NCBI RefSeq assembly: GCF_030406385.1
Contig: NZ_JAUEPM010000006.1
Span: 157,695-221,694 of the forward strand
Reading direction: 5' to 3'
From: Microbacterium oryzae
GTDB lineage: Bacteria; Actinomycetota; Actinomycetes; Actinomycetales; Microbacteriaceae
Length of the DNA stretch: 64,000 nt
Positions 9,794 to 18,071 of this stretch are shown here, piece by piece (the stretch's first letter is position 1; each line of letters opens with the position of its first letter). The notes below the pieces were generated by a model that worked only from the letters and a program-made list of their open reading frames with translations, was not told where the DNA came from and did no database searches. The position numbers were made by a program, and so were the translations under genes.

Positions 9794-11479
9794 TCAGCCC
9801 CGGCGCAGCCAGACGGTCGTCGCACCCGGCAGCTTGCCGTCTGCAAGCGGGCCGCTCGCGAGGAGCACCTCGCCCTCGGGCAGCGGCCCCGCGGCGTCGC
9901 CGAAGTTCATCACGCATACCCACCCACCCGGGCGAGTGAAGGCGAGCACGTCGCCGTGCGTGAGCTCCTCGTCCCAGGCGAGCGTCTCCTCGGTCTGCAG
10001 CTCGTGCCGCAGGCGCAGGGCCTCGCGATAGAGGTTGAGCGTCGAGGTCGGATCCTCCTCCTGCGCCTCGACGGAGACGTCGGCGAACCAGGCCGGCTGC
10101 GGCAGGTGGGCGCCGTTCGCGCCGAAGCCGAACGACGGGCCCTCGCTCGTCCACGGCAGCGGCACGCGGCATCCGTCGCGCCCGATCTCCGCCCCCGCGC
10201 TGCGGAAGAACGACGGGTCCTGTCGGGCGCCGGCCGGGATGTCGCCCACCTCATGGAGGCCGAGCTCCTCGCCCTGGTACAGATACGCGGAGCCGGGCAG
10301 GGCGAGCTCCAGCAGGGTCGCCGCCCGTGCGCGCCGCAGACCGAGGTCACGGTCGAGCTCGGCCTCGGGGGCGCCGCGGACGAGCCACTCCTTGCTCGCG
10401 CCGGCCATGATCTGCGTCGCGTCCACCTCGTGCTCGGGCTGCGGGAGGCCGTAGCGCGTGGCGTGGCGCACCACGTCGTGGTTCGAGAACACCCAGGTCG
10501 TGGACGACCCGGACTCCGCCGACATCGCGAGGTTGTCGGCGATGATCGTGCGGAAGGCGGCGGCGTCGTACTCGGCCTCGAGCAGGTCGAAGTTGAACGC
10601 CTGGCCGAGCCCCTCCGCGCTCGCGTAGCGGGGTCGGCGCGTCGACTCGACCCAAGCCTCGGCCACGGCGATCTTCGGCGGGTCGTACTCGTCGAAGACG
10701 CGACGCCAGTCAGCGTAGATGTCGTGCACCTCATCGCGGTCCCAGAGCGGGTGCTGCCCGGGCTCGGTCATGGCCTTCATCTCCGCCGACGACGGCAGCT
10801 GCTCGGGGAGGTCCTTGGCGAGGCCGTGTGCGACGTCCACGCGGAAGCCGTCCACTCCGCGGTCCGCCCAGAAGCGCAGGGTCGTCCGGAAGTCGGCGCG
10901 GACCTCCTCGTTGTCCCAGTTGAGGTCCGGCTGCTCCGTGGCGAAGAGGTGCAGGTACCACTGGCCGTCCGCGACGCGTGTCCACGCGGGGCCGCCGAAG
11001 ATGCTCTCCCAGTCGGCCGGCGGGAGCTCGCCGTTCTCGCCGCGGCCATCGCGGAAGATGTAGCGCTCCCGCGCGGGCGACCCGGCGGGCGAGGCGAGCG
11101 CCTCCTGGAACCACTCATGCCGGTCGGACGAGTGGTTCGGGACGAGGTCGACGATGAGGCGGATGCCTGCAGCGTGGAGCGCGGCGACCATCTCGTCGAA
11201 CTCGTCGAGGGTGCCGATGCGCGGGTCCACGTCGCGGTAGTCGTCGACGTCGTACCCACCGTCGGCGAGCGCGGACGGATAGAACGGGCTCAGCCAGACC
11301 GCGTCGATGCCGAGCGTCTGCAGGTACGGGATCCGCGACATGATGCCGCGCAGGTCCCCGATCCCGTCGCCGTTCGCATCCGCGAACGAACGGGGGTAGA
11401 TCTGGTAGACGGCGGCCTGACGCCACCAGTCGGCGGCGGGGATGAGGAGCGGGTCGGTGGTCTCGGTCAGTGTCGTCAT
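9794..11479 (-). CDS. GH13 alpha-glucosidase (oligo-1,6-glucosidase type), copy 1
   Basis: The real start is ATG at 11477-11479 (561 residues, GAGAGA just upstream), although the frame is open further. It hydrolyses alpha-glucosides in the cytoplasm. The N-terminus reads WWRQAAVYQIYPRSFAD and carries the calcium-site-like DANGDGIGDL. Catalytic residues are D215 (GFRVDVAHG), E274 (VAEAWVES) and D335 (FSNHDVVRH). No signal peptide is seen. It is the last gene of a five-gene minus-strand operon with an ABC importer. The neighbour at 11515-13191 is a close paralogue. Specificity (maltose, isomaltose, sucrose, trehalulose) cannot be decided from sequence alone. The half-site array lies immediately downstream. 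Confidence 0.88.
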   Translation of the reverse strand: MTTLTETTDPLLIPAADWWRQAAVYQIYPRSFADANGDGIGDLRGIMSRIPYLQTLGIDAVWLSPFYPSALADGGYDVDDYRDVDPRIGTLDEFDEMVAALHAAGIRLIVDLVPNHSSDRHEWFQEALASPAGSPARERYIFRDGRGENGELPPADWESIFGGPAWTRVADGQWYLHLFATEQPDLNWDNEEVRADFRTTLRFWADRGVDGFRVDVAHGLAKDLPEQLPSSAEMKAMTEPGQHPLWDRDEVHDIYADWRRVFDEYDPPKIAVAEAWVESTRRPRYASAEGLGQAFNFDLLEAEYDAAAFRTIIADNLAMSAESGSSTTWVFSNHDVVRHATRYGLPQPEHEVDATQIMAGASKEWLVRGAPEAELDRDLGLRRARAATLLELALPGSAYLYQGEELGLHEVGDIPAGARQDPSFFRSAGAEIGRDGCRVPLPWTSEGPSFGFGANGAHLPQPAWFADVSVEAQEEDPTSTLNLYREALRLRHELQTEETLAWDEELTHGDVLAFTRPGGWVCVMNFGDAAGPLPEGEVLLASGPLADGKLPGATTVWLRRG

Positions 11480-11514
11480 GGTGTCTCTCTCAGAAGAGGG
11501 GCGGATGGCGGTGG

Positions 11515-13191
11515 TCAGGGGCGTCGGAGCCAGGCGGTCGCGTCGCCGGGCAGGCGGCCGTCCTGGATGGGCCTGCTCGCGAGGAGCAGATCGCCCTCGG
11601 GCAGGGGCACGGGCTCCTCGCCGAAGTTGGTGACGTTCGTCCAGCCGCCCGGGCGACTGAAGACGAGCACGTCGTCGTGGGAGAGCGCGTCGTCCCAGGC
11701 GAGCGTCTCCTCCGTCTGCAGCTCGCGGCGCAGCCGAAGGGCCTCGCGGTACAGGCCGAGCGTGGATGCGGGATCGTCCTCCTGCACCTCCACCGCCACG
11801 TCGGCGAACCAGGCCGGCTGCGGCAGGTGCGCGCCGTCGGAGCCGAAGCCGAACGACGAGCCGCTCGCCGTCCAGGGGAGCGGCACGCGGCACCCGTCGC
11901 GGCCGAGACCGTCGTAGGTCCACTCCGGCTGGCCCACGGAACGGTGGTAGGCGGGGTCCTGGCGATCCTCGGGCGCGAGATCGCCGACCTCGTGCAGGCC
12001 GAGCTCCTCGCCCTGGTAGAGGTACGCGCTGCCGGGGAGAGCGAGGAGGAACATCGTGGCGGCGCGCGCGCGACGCAGCCCCTGCTCGAGCTGGATGCCA
12101 TCGACAGGCGCCCCCGCGAGCATCCACTCCACCCCCTGCTTAACGCCGGTGCGCCCGTTCAGCGGGGGCAGGCCGTAGCGGGAGGCATGGCGGGTGACGT
12201 CGTGGTTGGAGAGCACCCACGTCGAGGAGGCGCCGCTCGCCGCGGACTGCGCGAGGTTGTCGGCGACGATGCGACGGAACGGCTCGGCCGCGAAGTCGGC
12301 GGTGAGGAGGTCGAAGTTGAACGCCTGGCCGAGGCCGGCGGGCGATGCGTACTTGGCGCGTCGAGCCGGGGAGTCCACCCAGGCCTCAGCGACGGCCGTC
12401 CGCGGCGGATCGTACTCGTTGAACACGGACCGCCACTCGGCGTAGACCTCATGCACCTCGTCGCGGTCCAGGAGCGGGTGGATGCCGGAGTCGCGGTCGA
12501 TCGCGTCGAGCTCGGCCTGCGACGGGAGCGGGTCGGCGAGGTCCTTGACGAGCAGGCTCGCCACGTCGACCCGGAAACCGTCGACACCGCGATCGGACCA
12601 GAAGCGCAGGGTCTTCAGGAAGTCGTCGCGCACCTCGCGGTTGTCCCAGTTGAAGTCCGGCTGCTCCTTCGCGAAGCTGTGCAGGTACCACTGCCCGTCG
12701 CCCACCGGCTCCCAGGCGAGACCGCCGAACGCCGCCGGCCAGTCGGCCGGGGGCAGCTCGCCGTGCTCGCCCCGGCCATCCCGGAAGATGTAGCGCTCGC
12801 GCTCGGCCGAGCCGCGGGGTGACCGCAGCGCAGCCAGGAACCACGGATGCTCGTTCGAGGAGTGGTTCGGCACGATGTCGACGACGACCCGGATGGCCGC
12901 ACCGTGCAGCGCGGCCACCATCGCGTCGAACTCCTCCAGCGTCCCGATGCGCGGATCGACGTTCCGGTAGTCCGCCACGTCGTACCCGCCGTCGGCGAGT
13001 GCTGAGGGGTAGAACGGGCTCAGCCAGACCGCGTCGACGCCGAGCGATCGCAGGTACGGAACGCGAGAGGTGATGCCGCGCAGGTCGCCGATCCCGTCGC
13101 CGTTCGCGTCCGCGAACGAGCGGGGGTAGATCTGGTACACGGCGGCCTGGCGCCACCAGTCGGCGTCGGCGATCGCGGGTGCGTCTGTCAT
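11515..13191 (-). CDS. GH13 alpha-glucosidase, copy 2 (tandem paralogue)
   Basis: The 558-residue protein starts at ATG 13191 with GAGGAG about 12 nt before it. It shares the whole architecture and long identical stretches with the next gene (WWRQAAVYQIYPRSF, DANGDGIGDLRGI, WLSPFYPSALADGGYDV). Catalytic residues are D209 (FRVDVASLL), E269 (AVAEAWVDS) and D331 (LSNHDVTRH). The loop after the nucleophile (ASLLVKDLADP) differs from copy 1 (AHGLAKDLPEQ), as does the stretch after NHDV, so the two may divide substrates. Spacing to copy 1 is 35 nt and to the upstream permease 34 nt, consistent with one transcript. Confidence 0.88.
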   Translation of the reverse strand: MTDAPAIADADWWRQAAVYQIYPRSFADANGDGIGDLRGITSRVPYLRSLGVDAVWLSPFYPSALADGGYDVADYRNVDPRIGTLEEFDAMVAALHGAAIRVVVDIVPNHSSNEHPWFLAALRSPRGSAERERYIFRDGRGEHGELPPADWPAAFGGLAWEPVGDGQWYLHSFAKEQPDFNWDNREVRDDFLKTLRFWSDRGVDGFRVDVASLLVKDLADPLPSQAELDAIDRDSGIHPLLDRDEVHEVYAEWRSVFNEYDPPRTAVAEAWVDSPARRAKYASPAGLGQAFNFDLLTADFAAEPFRRIVADNLAQSAASGASSTWVLSNHDVTRHASRYGLPPLNGRTGVKQGVEWMLAGAPVDGIQLEQGLRRARAATMFLLALPGSAYLYQGEELGLHEVGDLAPEDRQDPAYHRSVGQPEWTYDGLGRDGCRVPLPWTASGSSFGFGSDGAHLPQPAWFADVAVEVQEDDPASTLGLYREALRLRRELQTEETLAWDDALSHDDVLVFSRPGGWTNVTNFGEEPVPLPEGDLLLASRPIQDGRLPGDATAWLRRP

Positions 13192-13225
13192 CGGTTCTGA
13201 TTCTCCTCGGGATAGGGGATCGGGG

Positions 13226-14131
13226 TCAGCCCTTGACGGCGCCCTGGGTCACGCCCTCCATCACCCAGCGCTGCGCGAACAGGTAGGCGATGATGGCCGG
13301 GGCCATGGCCATCAGGTACGACGCGAACGCGACGTTGTAGTTGCTGCTGAACTGCGTCTGGAACAGGTTCTGCCGCACGGGCAGCGTCTGCAGGTTCGCA
13401 TCGGAGATGATGAGCGACGGCATCATGAAGTCGTTCCACGCGTACAGGAAGGCGAAGATGCCGACCGTGGCGCTCATCGGGGCCAGCAGCGGGAAGATGA
13501 GCTTCCAGAAGGTCTGCCAGGTCGATGCCCCGTCGATGCGGGCGCTCTCCTCGAGCTCGATGGGGATCGAGCGGAGGAATGCGGTGAACAGCAGCACGCT
13601 GAAGCTCAGCTGGAACATCGTCGCGAGCAGGACGACGCCCAGCGGGTTGTCGAGCCCGACGCGTCCCGTGAGCTGGATCTGCGGCAGGGCCACGACGGGG
13701 AACGGGATGAACATCGCGCCGAGCAGGTAGAAGAACGACCAGCGGAAGAGCCGACGATCCCAGTTGCGCACGATCGCGAACGAGGCGAACGCGGCGAGGA
13801 TGATCGTGGCGATGACGGTGCCGCCGGTGACGAACAGCGACATCGCGAAGCCGACCGGGAACCGCGTCAGCTGCCAGGCGTCGATGAAGCCCTGGATGCT
13901 GAAGGGTGCCGGCAGCGAGAACGCGTTGCCGCTGACGGCCTGCTGGCCGGTCTTCAGCGACATCGAGATCGTGACGTAGAGCGGCAGGAGCACGGTGACC
14001 GCGCAGAGGAGGAGCAGGATCGTTCCCGACCAGCTCACCCGCTCCATCCCGACCCTGGAGGAGGAGCGGTTGCTGCGGGAGCCGGTGACGATCGCCCTGG
14101 TGCTGCCCGTTCGGGCGGTGGTGGTGGACAT
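13226..14131 (-). CDS. Carbohydrate ABC transporter permease (MalG type)
   Basis: The 301-residue inner-membrane protein has about six hydrophobic segments. Near the C-terminal third the EAA loop reads EESARIDGASTWQTFW, the docking site for the ATPase. It belongs to the CUT1 (MalG-like) permeases for oligosaccharides. Its ATG overlaps the stop of the upstream permease by 1 nt. No ATPase gene occurs in the operon, so a shared MsiK-type ATPase encoded elsewhere is inferred. The adjacent alpha-glucosidases suggest alpha-glucoside substrates. Confidence 0.92.
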   Translation of the reverse strand: MSTTTARTGSTRAIVTGSRSNRSSSRVGMERVSWSGTILLLLCAVTVLLPLYVTISMSLKTGQQAVSGNAFSLPAPFSIQGFIDAWQLTRFPVGFAMSLFVTGGTVIATIILAAFASFAIVRNWDRRLFRWSFFYLLGAMFIPFPVVALPQIQLTGRVGLDNPLGVVLLATMFQLSFSVLLFTAFLRSIPIELEESARIDGASTWQTFWKLIFPLLAPMSATVGIFAFLYAWNDFMMPSLIISDANLQTLPVRQNLFQTQFSSNYNVAFASYLMAMAPAIIAYLFAQRWVMEGVTQGAVKG

Positions 14132-15042
14132 CAGAGAGCGCTCCTTCCGCGCGTCAGGGAGAGCTGCACGATCGCGATGATGACGCTGATGATGAAGAAC
14201 AGCGTGGCCGTCGCCATCTGGTAGGCGTAATCGCCCGTCTGGAACCCGCGGATGATCGTCATCGCGATGCTGCGGGTGGCGGTGCCCGGTCCGCCGCCCG
14301 TGAGGCCGACGATGATGTCGTACGCGTTGAGGAAGTTCTTGAAGCCGAGGATGACGTTGATGACGACGTAGCCGGCCACCAGCGGGAGCGTGATCCGCAG
14401 CAGCTGCTGCGACTTCGACGCGCCGTCGATGTCGGCGGCCTCGTACACCTCGCCGGGGATCGACAGGAGCCCCGCGATGTAGATGAGGAGGGTGCCGGGG
14501 ATCGCCTGCCAGGCTGTGACGATCACGATGCCGATCCAGGCGAGGTCGGGATTGGCGAGGATGCTCGTCTCGAGGAACGGGATGCCCAGGGTCGAGCCGA
14601 CGGCGGGCAGCGAGTTCTGGAAGAGGAACTGGAAGACGTAGGCGATGATGATGCCCGAGACCACCATGGGGATCACGAAGATCGCCCGCAGCCCGGTCTT
14701 GAAGCGGATGCGCGAGGTGAGGCCGACCGCGAGCAGGAACGCGGCGACGTTCACGAGCAGGACCGTGACGAGCGAGAACCCGAATGTGAACAGGAAGCTC
14801 GACAGGATGGCAGGGTCGCTGAAGGCGGCGACGTAGTTCGTGAAGCCGATGAACCTCCAGTCGCCGATGCCGATGGAGTCGGTCAGGCTGAAGAAGACGC
14901 CGATGACGGCGGGGAGCGTGATCGCCAGGGTGAACAGGGCGAGCGCGGGCAGCAGGAAGAGGTAGTAGATCGGCTCCACCCGCTTGCTGCTGCGTCGCAC
15001 GCGGCGGTCGCCGCCGGTCAGGATGGTCGTGGTGGTGCTCAC
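14131..15042 (-). CDS. Carbohydrate ABC transporter permease (MalF type)
   Basis: The 303-residue protein starts with a basic cytoplasmic stretch and the first membrane segment at about residue 25. It has about six segments and an EAA loop YEAADIDGASKSQQLL. It is the MalF-like partner of the downstream permease; the pair forms the channel of a CUT1 importer. Its ATG overlaps the binding-protein stop by 4 nt and its own stop overlaps the next start, so translation is coupled across three transporter genes. Confidence 0.92.
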   Translation of the reverse strand: MSTTTTILTGGDRRVRRSSKRVEPIYYLFLLPALALFTLAITLPAVIGVFFSLTDSIGIGDWRFIGFTNYVAAFSDPAILSSFLFTFGFSLVTVLLVNVAAFLLAVGLTSRIRFKTGLRAIFVIPMVVSGIIIAYVFQFLFQNSLPAVGSTLGIPFLETSILANPDLAWIGIVIVTAWQAIPGTLLIYIAGLLSIPGEVYEAADIDGASKSQQLLRITLPLVAGYVVINVILGFKNFLNAYDIIVGLTGGGPGTATRSIAMTIIRGFQTGDYAYQMATATLFFIISVIIAIVQLSLTRGRSAL

Positions 15043-16337
15043 TTCGCCGTCTCCTCGCTCGAGATGACCGGCTGGCGGAACGCCAGCCGAGCCCAGTCCG
15101 CGTCCATCCGGCTGAGGACCGCGGTCGCGTCTTCTCCGAGAGCCAGCGACTGCGCGTAGTTCTCGGTGGGGATGGCCCGGGGGTTGAGGACCCCGGGACC
15201 CTGGTAGACCGCCCCCTCGTTGTAGAAGCCGATCATCCCCTCGATGCGCGGGTCACGCGGGTCCTCGCCCGTGGTGGTGGGGACGAAGCCGAGCTGCGAT
15301 TCGTTGTACGCCTGGATGATCTGCGGCTGGAAGAGGTACTCGAGGAACGTGAAGGCGCCCTCCTTGTTCTGCGCCTCCTGGGGGATCATCGTGACGAGGT
15401 CCATGTTGACGCGCACCTTGAGGTCAGCGGGGTCGTCGGTCATGGGGAGGGGGAAGGTGCCCAGGTCGAGGTCGGGGGCGGTCTTCGCGATCTCGCTGAA
15501 CGCCCAGGGCCCCTGGAGGTACATCGCGCCCTCGCCGTTCGCGAAGGCGACGTTGCCGAAGTCGTAGGTGCGGCTGGCGGCGTCGGGCTGCGTGTACTCG
15601 CGCGCCAGGAGCTGCATCTTCTCGATGGGCTCGAGGAAGTCCTTCTGGAACGACACCGCGGAGTCCGGACCGACGTCTGCACCCTGCTCGGCCATCCGGT
15701 CGTAGAAGTCGAAGACGTCGATCGACCCGCCGATCGCGTAGTCGAACCACCCCTGGTTGACGGTCCAGGCGTCGGCGAAGGTGGCGTAGAACGGCGCGAC
15801 GCCGGCCGCCTTGAGAGTGTCGGCGACCTCGATGAGCTCGCTCCACGTCTCCGGCACCTCGAGGTCGTGCTCGGCGAAGATCTCCTTGTTGTAGATGACC
15901 GAGGCGGCCATCGCGGAGAAGGGGAGCGCGGTGGTGCGTCCCTCGCACTCGCCGTACTGGCTAAGCAGGTCGTCGATGTCCTCGCGGATGGTGCTGGCCG
16001 CCTGGGTCTCCGAGAGATCCACGAGCGCACAGCGCTGCACGAACCGGGAGACCTCGTGGTTGTAGTTCGCCAGCAGCAGGTCGGGCGGGTTGCCGCGGAC
16101 GAAGCTCGCCGCCACGACATCGATGCCCGACGTATCCAGCTCGACCTCGAACTCGTCCTGCGCGGCGTTGAACTCGTCTACGACCTCCGTCATGAATCCG
16201 ATGGCCTCGCGCTTGCTGAAGGCGAAATGCACCGTCTCGGCGCCGCTGCCCGAGCAGCCGACCATGAGCGCGGCCGTCAGCACCAGACCGGCGCCGCCCG
16301 CGGCGGCGCGAGCCGTCCTTCTCCGTTTCCCAGACAT
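15039..16337 (-). CDS. Sugar-binding lipoprotein of an ABC importer
   Basis: The 432-residue protein starts at ATG 16337 with AGAGAGGA upstream. The signal peptide begins MSGKRRRTAR and ends in a lipobox LMVGC with the lipidated Cys at position 28. The mature part is a family 1 solute-binding protein: NAAQDEFEVELDTSG early, VPETWSELIEVADTLK in the hinge region and YLQGPWAFSEIAK later. It delivers an oligosaccharide to the two downstream permeases. It heads the minus-strand operon; the intergenic region to the divergent ROK gene holds a 23-bp palindrome likely to control it. Substrate is inferred as an alpha-glucoside from the two GH13 genes in the operon. Confidence 0.92.
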   Translation of the reverse strand: MSGKRRRTARAAAGGAGLVLTAALMVGCSGSGAETVHFAFSKREAIGFMTEVVDEFNAAQDEFEVELDTSGIDVVAASFVRGNPPDLLLANYNHEVSRFVQRCALVDLSETQAASTIREDIDDLLSQYGECEGRTTALPFSAMAASVIYNKEIFAEHDLEVPETWSELIEVADTLKAAGVAPFYATFADAWTVNQGWFDYAIGGSIDVFDFYDRMAEQGADVGPDSAVSFQKDFLEPIEKMQLLAREYTQPDAASRTYDFGNVAFANGEGAMYLQGPWAFSEIAKTAPDLDLGTFPLPMTDDPADLKVRVNMDLVTMIPQEAQNKEGAFTFLEYLFQPQIIQAYNESQLGFVPTTTGEDPRDPRIEGMIGFYNEGAVYQGPGVLNPRAIPTENYAQSLALGEDATAVLSRMDADWARLAFRQPVISSEETAK

Positions 16338-16357
16338 CCTCGTCCTCTCTTGCGCGG

Positions 16358-16380
16358 AGATTGATTCGATGAATAAATCT
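16358..16380. promoter_or_regulatory. Palindromic operator in the ROK/ABC divergent region
   Basis: The half-site AGATTnATTC is followed, after 3 nt, by its inverse GAATnAATCT. The palindrome is perfect outside the variable positions and very AT-rich against the surrounding DNA. A further partial half-site (GAATCTAAT) lies at 16388-16396. The placement between the binding-protein start (16337) and the ROK start (16453) makes the ROK protein the probable ligand. Confidence 0.72.
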
Positions 16381-16452
16381 AAACACCGAATCTAATGAGG
16401 CAACCATCTCACCGAGAGAGCCTCCGGTCAAGTGGGTCAGTAAGGTCGAAGG

Positions 16453-17616
16453 ATGGTCGAAGGTACGGCGAACTCGGCGCAGATGCTGCGTCGGATGAAC
16501 TCCGACGCCGTGGTGCGCTTCGCGCTGCGGGTCGCCGAGTTCACGGCGGCCGAGGTCATGGCGGAGACCAGACTCGCGCGGGCCACGGTGCTCGGCGTGT
16601 GCGACGAGCTCGTCGAGGTCGGATGGCTCGAGGAGATCGAGGACAGCAGGGCGGCCGGACTCACGAGCAGAGGGCGGCCGGCGCGGCGCTACCGGTTACG
16701 CGACGCCGCCGGTGTCGTGCTCGGGATGGATGCAGGCGAACACCGCCTCACGGCCGTGGTCGCCGATCTGCGCGGCGTGGTCCTCGCAGAGGAGAGCGTG
16801 GACGTCCGGCCGGAGGCCGATGGCGTCGAGCGCCGCGCGGTCGCGGCGTCGCTCGCGGGGAGGGTCGCCGCGGGAGCCGGCGTGGAGCCCGACGACGTCC
16901 TGCTCGCGGTGGTGGGGATTCCCGCTCCGGTGAACACCGAGGGGCGCTCGCCGCGAGGGCGGAACGACTTCTGGACGCGCATGAACCCGGGCTTCTCCGG
17001 CATCGTGCCCGCGACCGTTCTCGTGGAGAACGATGCGAACCTGGCCGCGGTCGCCGAGCAGGCGAACGGCCTCGGCCCCGGGGACGTCGCCACCGTGCTG
17101 TCAGGGGAGCGGCTCGGGACGGGGGTCATCCTCGACGGGCACCTGCTGCGTGGAGCCCTCGGCGGAGCAGGGGAGATGCACTTCCTGGAGATCGTCGAGG
17201 GCGTGGGGTCGGCCGAGGGGATCGGCGCCCTCGCTCGGCAGTGGGGTAGGGCAGAGCTGGGCGAGGGCGGCGAGCAGATCGATGCGGAATCGGTCTTCCG
17301 GGCGGCTGCGAGCGGTGACGGCACCGCTCTCGACATCATCCGGCGCCTCGGCGAACGGGTGGCGCGCGTTGCGGTCATCCTCTCGAGCCTGCTCGGCGTC
17401 GAGCAGGTCGTCGTCGCCGGAGGGATCGCCGATGCGGTCGAGCCCGTGCTCATCCGCGCCCGGGAGGCGCTGGATGCGGGATTCTCCGAGCCGGTGCCGC
17501 GCCTCGTCGCCAGCGCGCTCGGCGGGCGGGTCGTCGTGCTCGGCGCGGTGGAGTTCGCGCTCGGGCGCGTGCGTGCGGAGCCGTCGGCGTTCTCCCCGCG
17601 GCCCGCTCGGACATGA
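16453..17616 (+). CDS. ROK family transcriptional regulator
   Basis: The 387-residue protein starts at ATG 16453. A winged-helix DNA-binding domain fills about residues 1-75 (FTAAEVMAETRLARATVLGVCDELVEVGWLEEI region). A ROK sugar-binding domain follows, with GMDAGEHRLTAVVADLRG (ATPase-like phosphate loop) and LVENDANLAAVAEQ. The zinc motif CxCGxxGCxE normally found after GAxGxAGExG is missing; the matching stretch reads GALGGAGEMHFLEIVEGV and the only Cys is in the HTH domain. It is therefore a regulator rather than a sugar kinase. It is divergent from the alpha-glucoside ABC operon and probably represses it through the palindrome at 16358-16380. Confidence 0.87.
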   Translation: MVEGTANSAQMLRRMNSDAVVRFALRVAEFTAAEVMAETRLARATVLGVCDELVEVGWLEEIEDSRAAGLTSRGRPARRYRLRDAAGVVLGMDAGEHRLTAVVADLRGVVLAEESVDVRPEADGVERRAVAASLAGRVAAGAGVEPDDVLLAVVGIPAPVNTEGRSPRGRNDFWTRMNPGFSGIVPATVLVENDANLAAVAEQANGLGPGDVATVLSGERLGTGVILDGHLLRGALGGAGEMHFLEIVEGVGSAEGIGALARQWGRAELGEGGEQIDAESVFRAAASGDGTALDIIRRLGERVARVAVILSSLLGVEQVVVAGGIADAVEPVLIRAREALDAGFSEPVPRLVASALGGRVVVLGAVEFALGRVRAEPSAFSPRPART

Positions 17617-17617
17617 C

Positions 17618-17652
17618 GATGGCCGGCGCATCCCCCCGATGCGCCGGCCATC
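17618..17652. terminator. Bidirectional hairpin terminator
   Basis: Two 15-nt arms (17618-17632 and 17638-17652) pair perfectly around five C residues, 1 nt after the ROK stop. The arms contain GATGGCCGGC. It lies between convergent genes. Confidence 0.8.
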
Positions 17653-17660
17653 CTTGACTA

Positions 17661-17678
17661 CCGGCACGCGGGTGCCGG
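17661..17678 (-). terminator. Short hairpin after the GlsB-type gene
   Basis: CCGGCAC and GTGCCGG pair around GCGG, 6 nt beyond the stop of the minus-strand gene at 17685. It probably assists termination. Confidence 0.45.
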
Positions 17679-17684
17679 ACATTC

Positions 17685-17954
17685 TCAGTTGCGCGACTTG
17701 TTGCGTCCCGTGATGAGGCCCCAGATGAGCAGGACGATGATCGCCCCGCCGATCGCGAGGAGCCAGCTGCCGAGGTCCCAGAACTCGTCGACACCGACGC
17801 CGAAGATGGCCGAGCCGATCCATCCGCCGAGCAAGGCGCCGATCACGCCGAGGATGAGCGTGGCGATCCAGCCGCCGCCCTGCCGTCCGGGCAGGATGGC
17901 CTTCGCGATGGCTCCGGCGATGAGGCCGAGGATGAGGAATGCGATGAAGCCCAT
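17685..17954 (-). CDS. GlsB/YeaQ/YmgE family small membrane protein
   Basis: The start is ATG 17952-17954 (89 residues), preceded by AGAAGGGAG; longer readings lack a ribosome binding site. The protein has three hydrophobic segments with glycine-rich repeats (FLILGLIAGAIAKAILPG, ATLILGVIGALLGGWIG, LGSWLLAIGGAIIVLLIWG). This is the pattern of the 'transglycosylase-associated' GlsB/YeaQ family, small membrane proteins often induced by stress; the biochemical role is not established. It stands alone between terminators. Confidence 0.88.
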   Translation of the reverse strand: MGFIAFLILGLIAGAIAKAILPGRQGGGWIATLILGVIGALLGGWIGSAIFGVGVDEFWDLGSWLLAIGGAIIVLLIWGLITGRNKSRN

Positions 17955-18071
17955 GTGACTGCTCCCTTCTAAGAGCGGTGCGCGGATGTGCGCCGCTGAA
18001 GCCAACCTACGTGCCTGGGTGATTGCTATGAACGGGGTTGACACCGCCATCGCCGCGACGGTATCCGCGCG

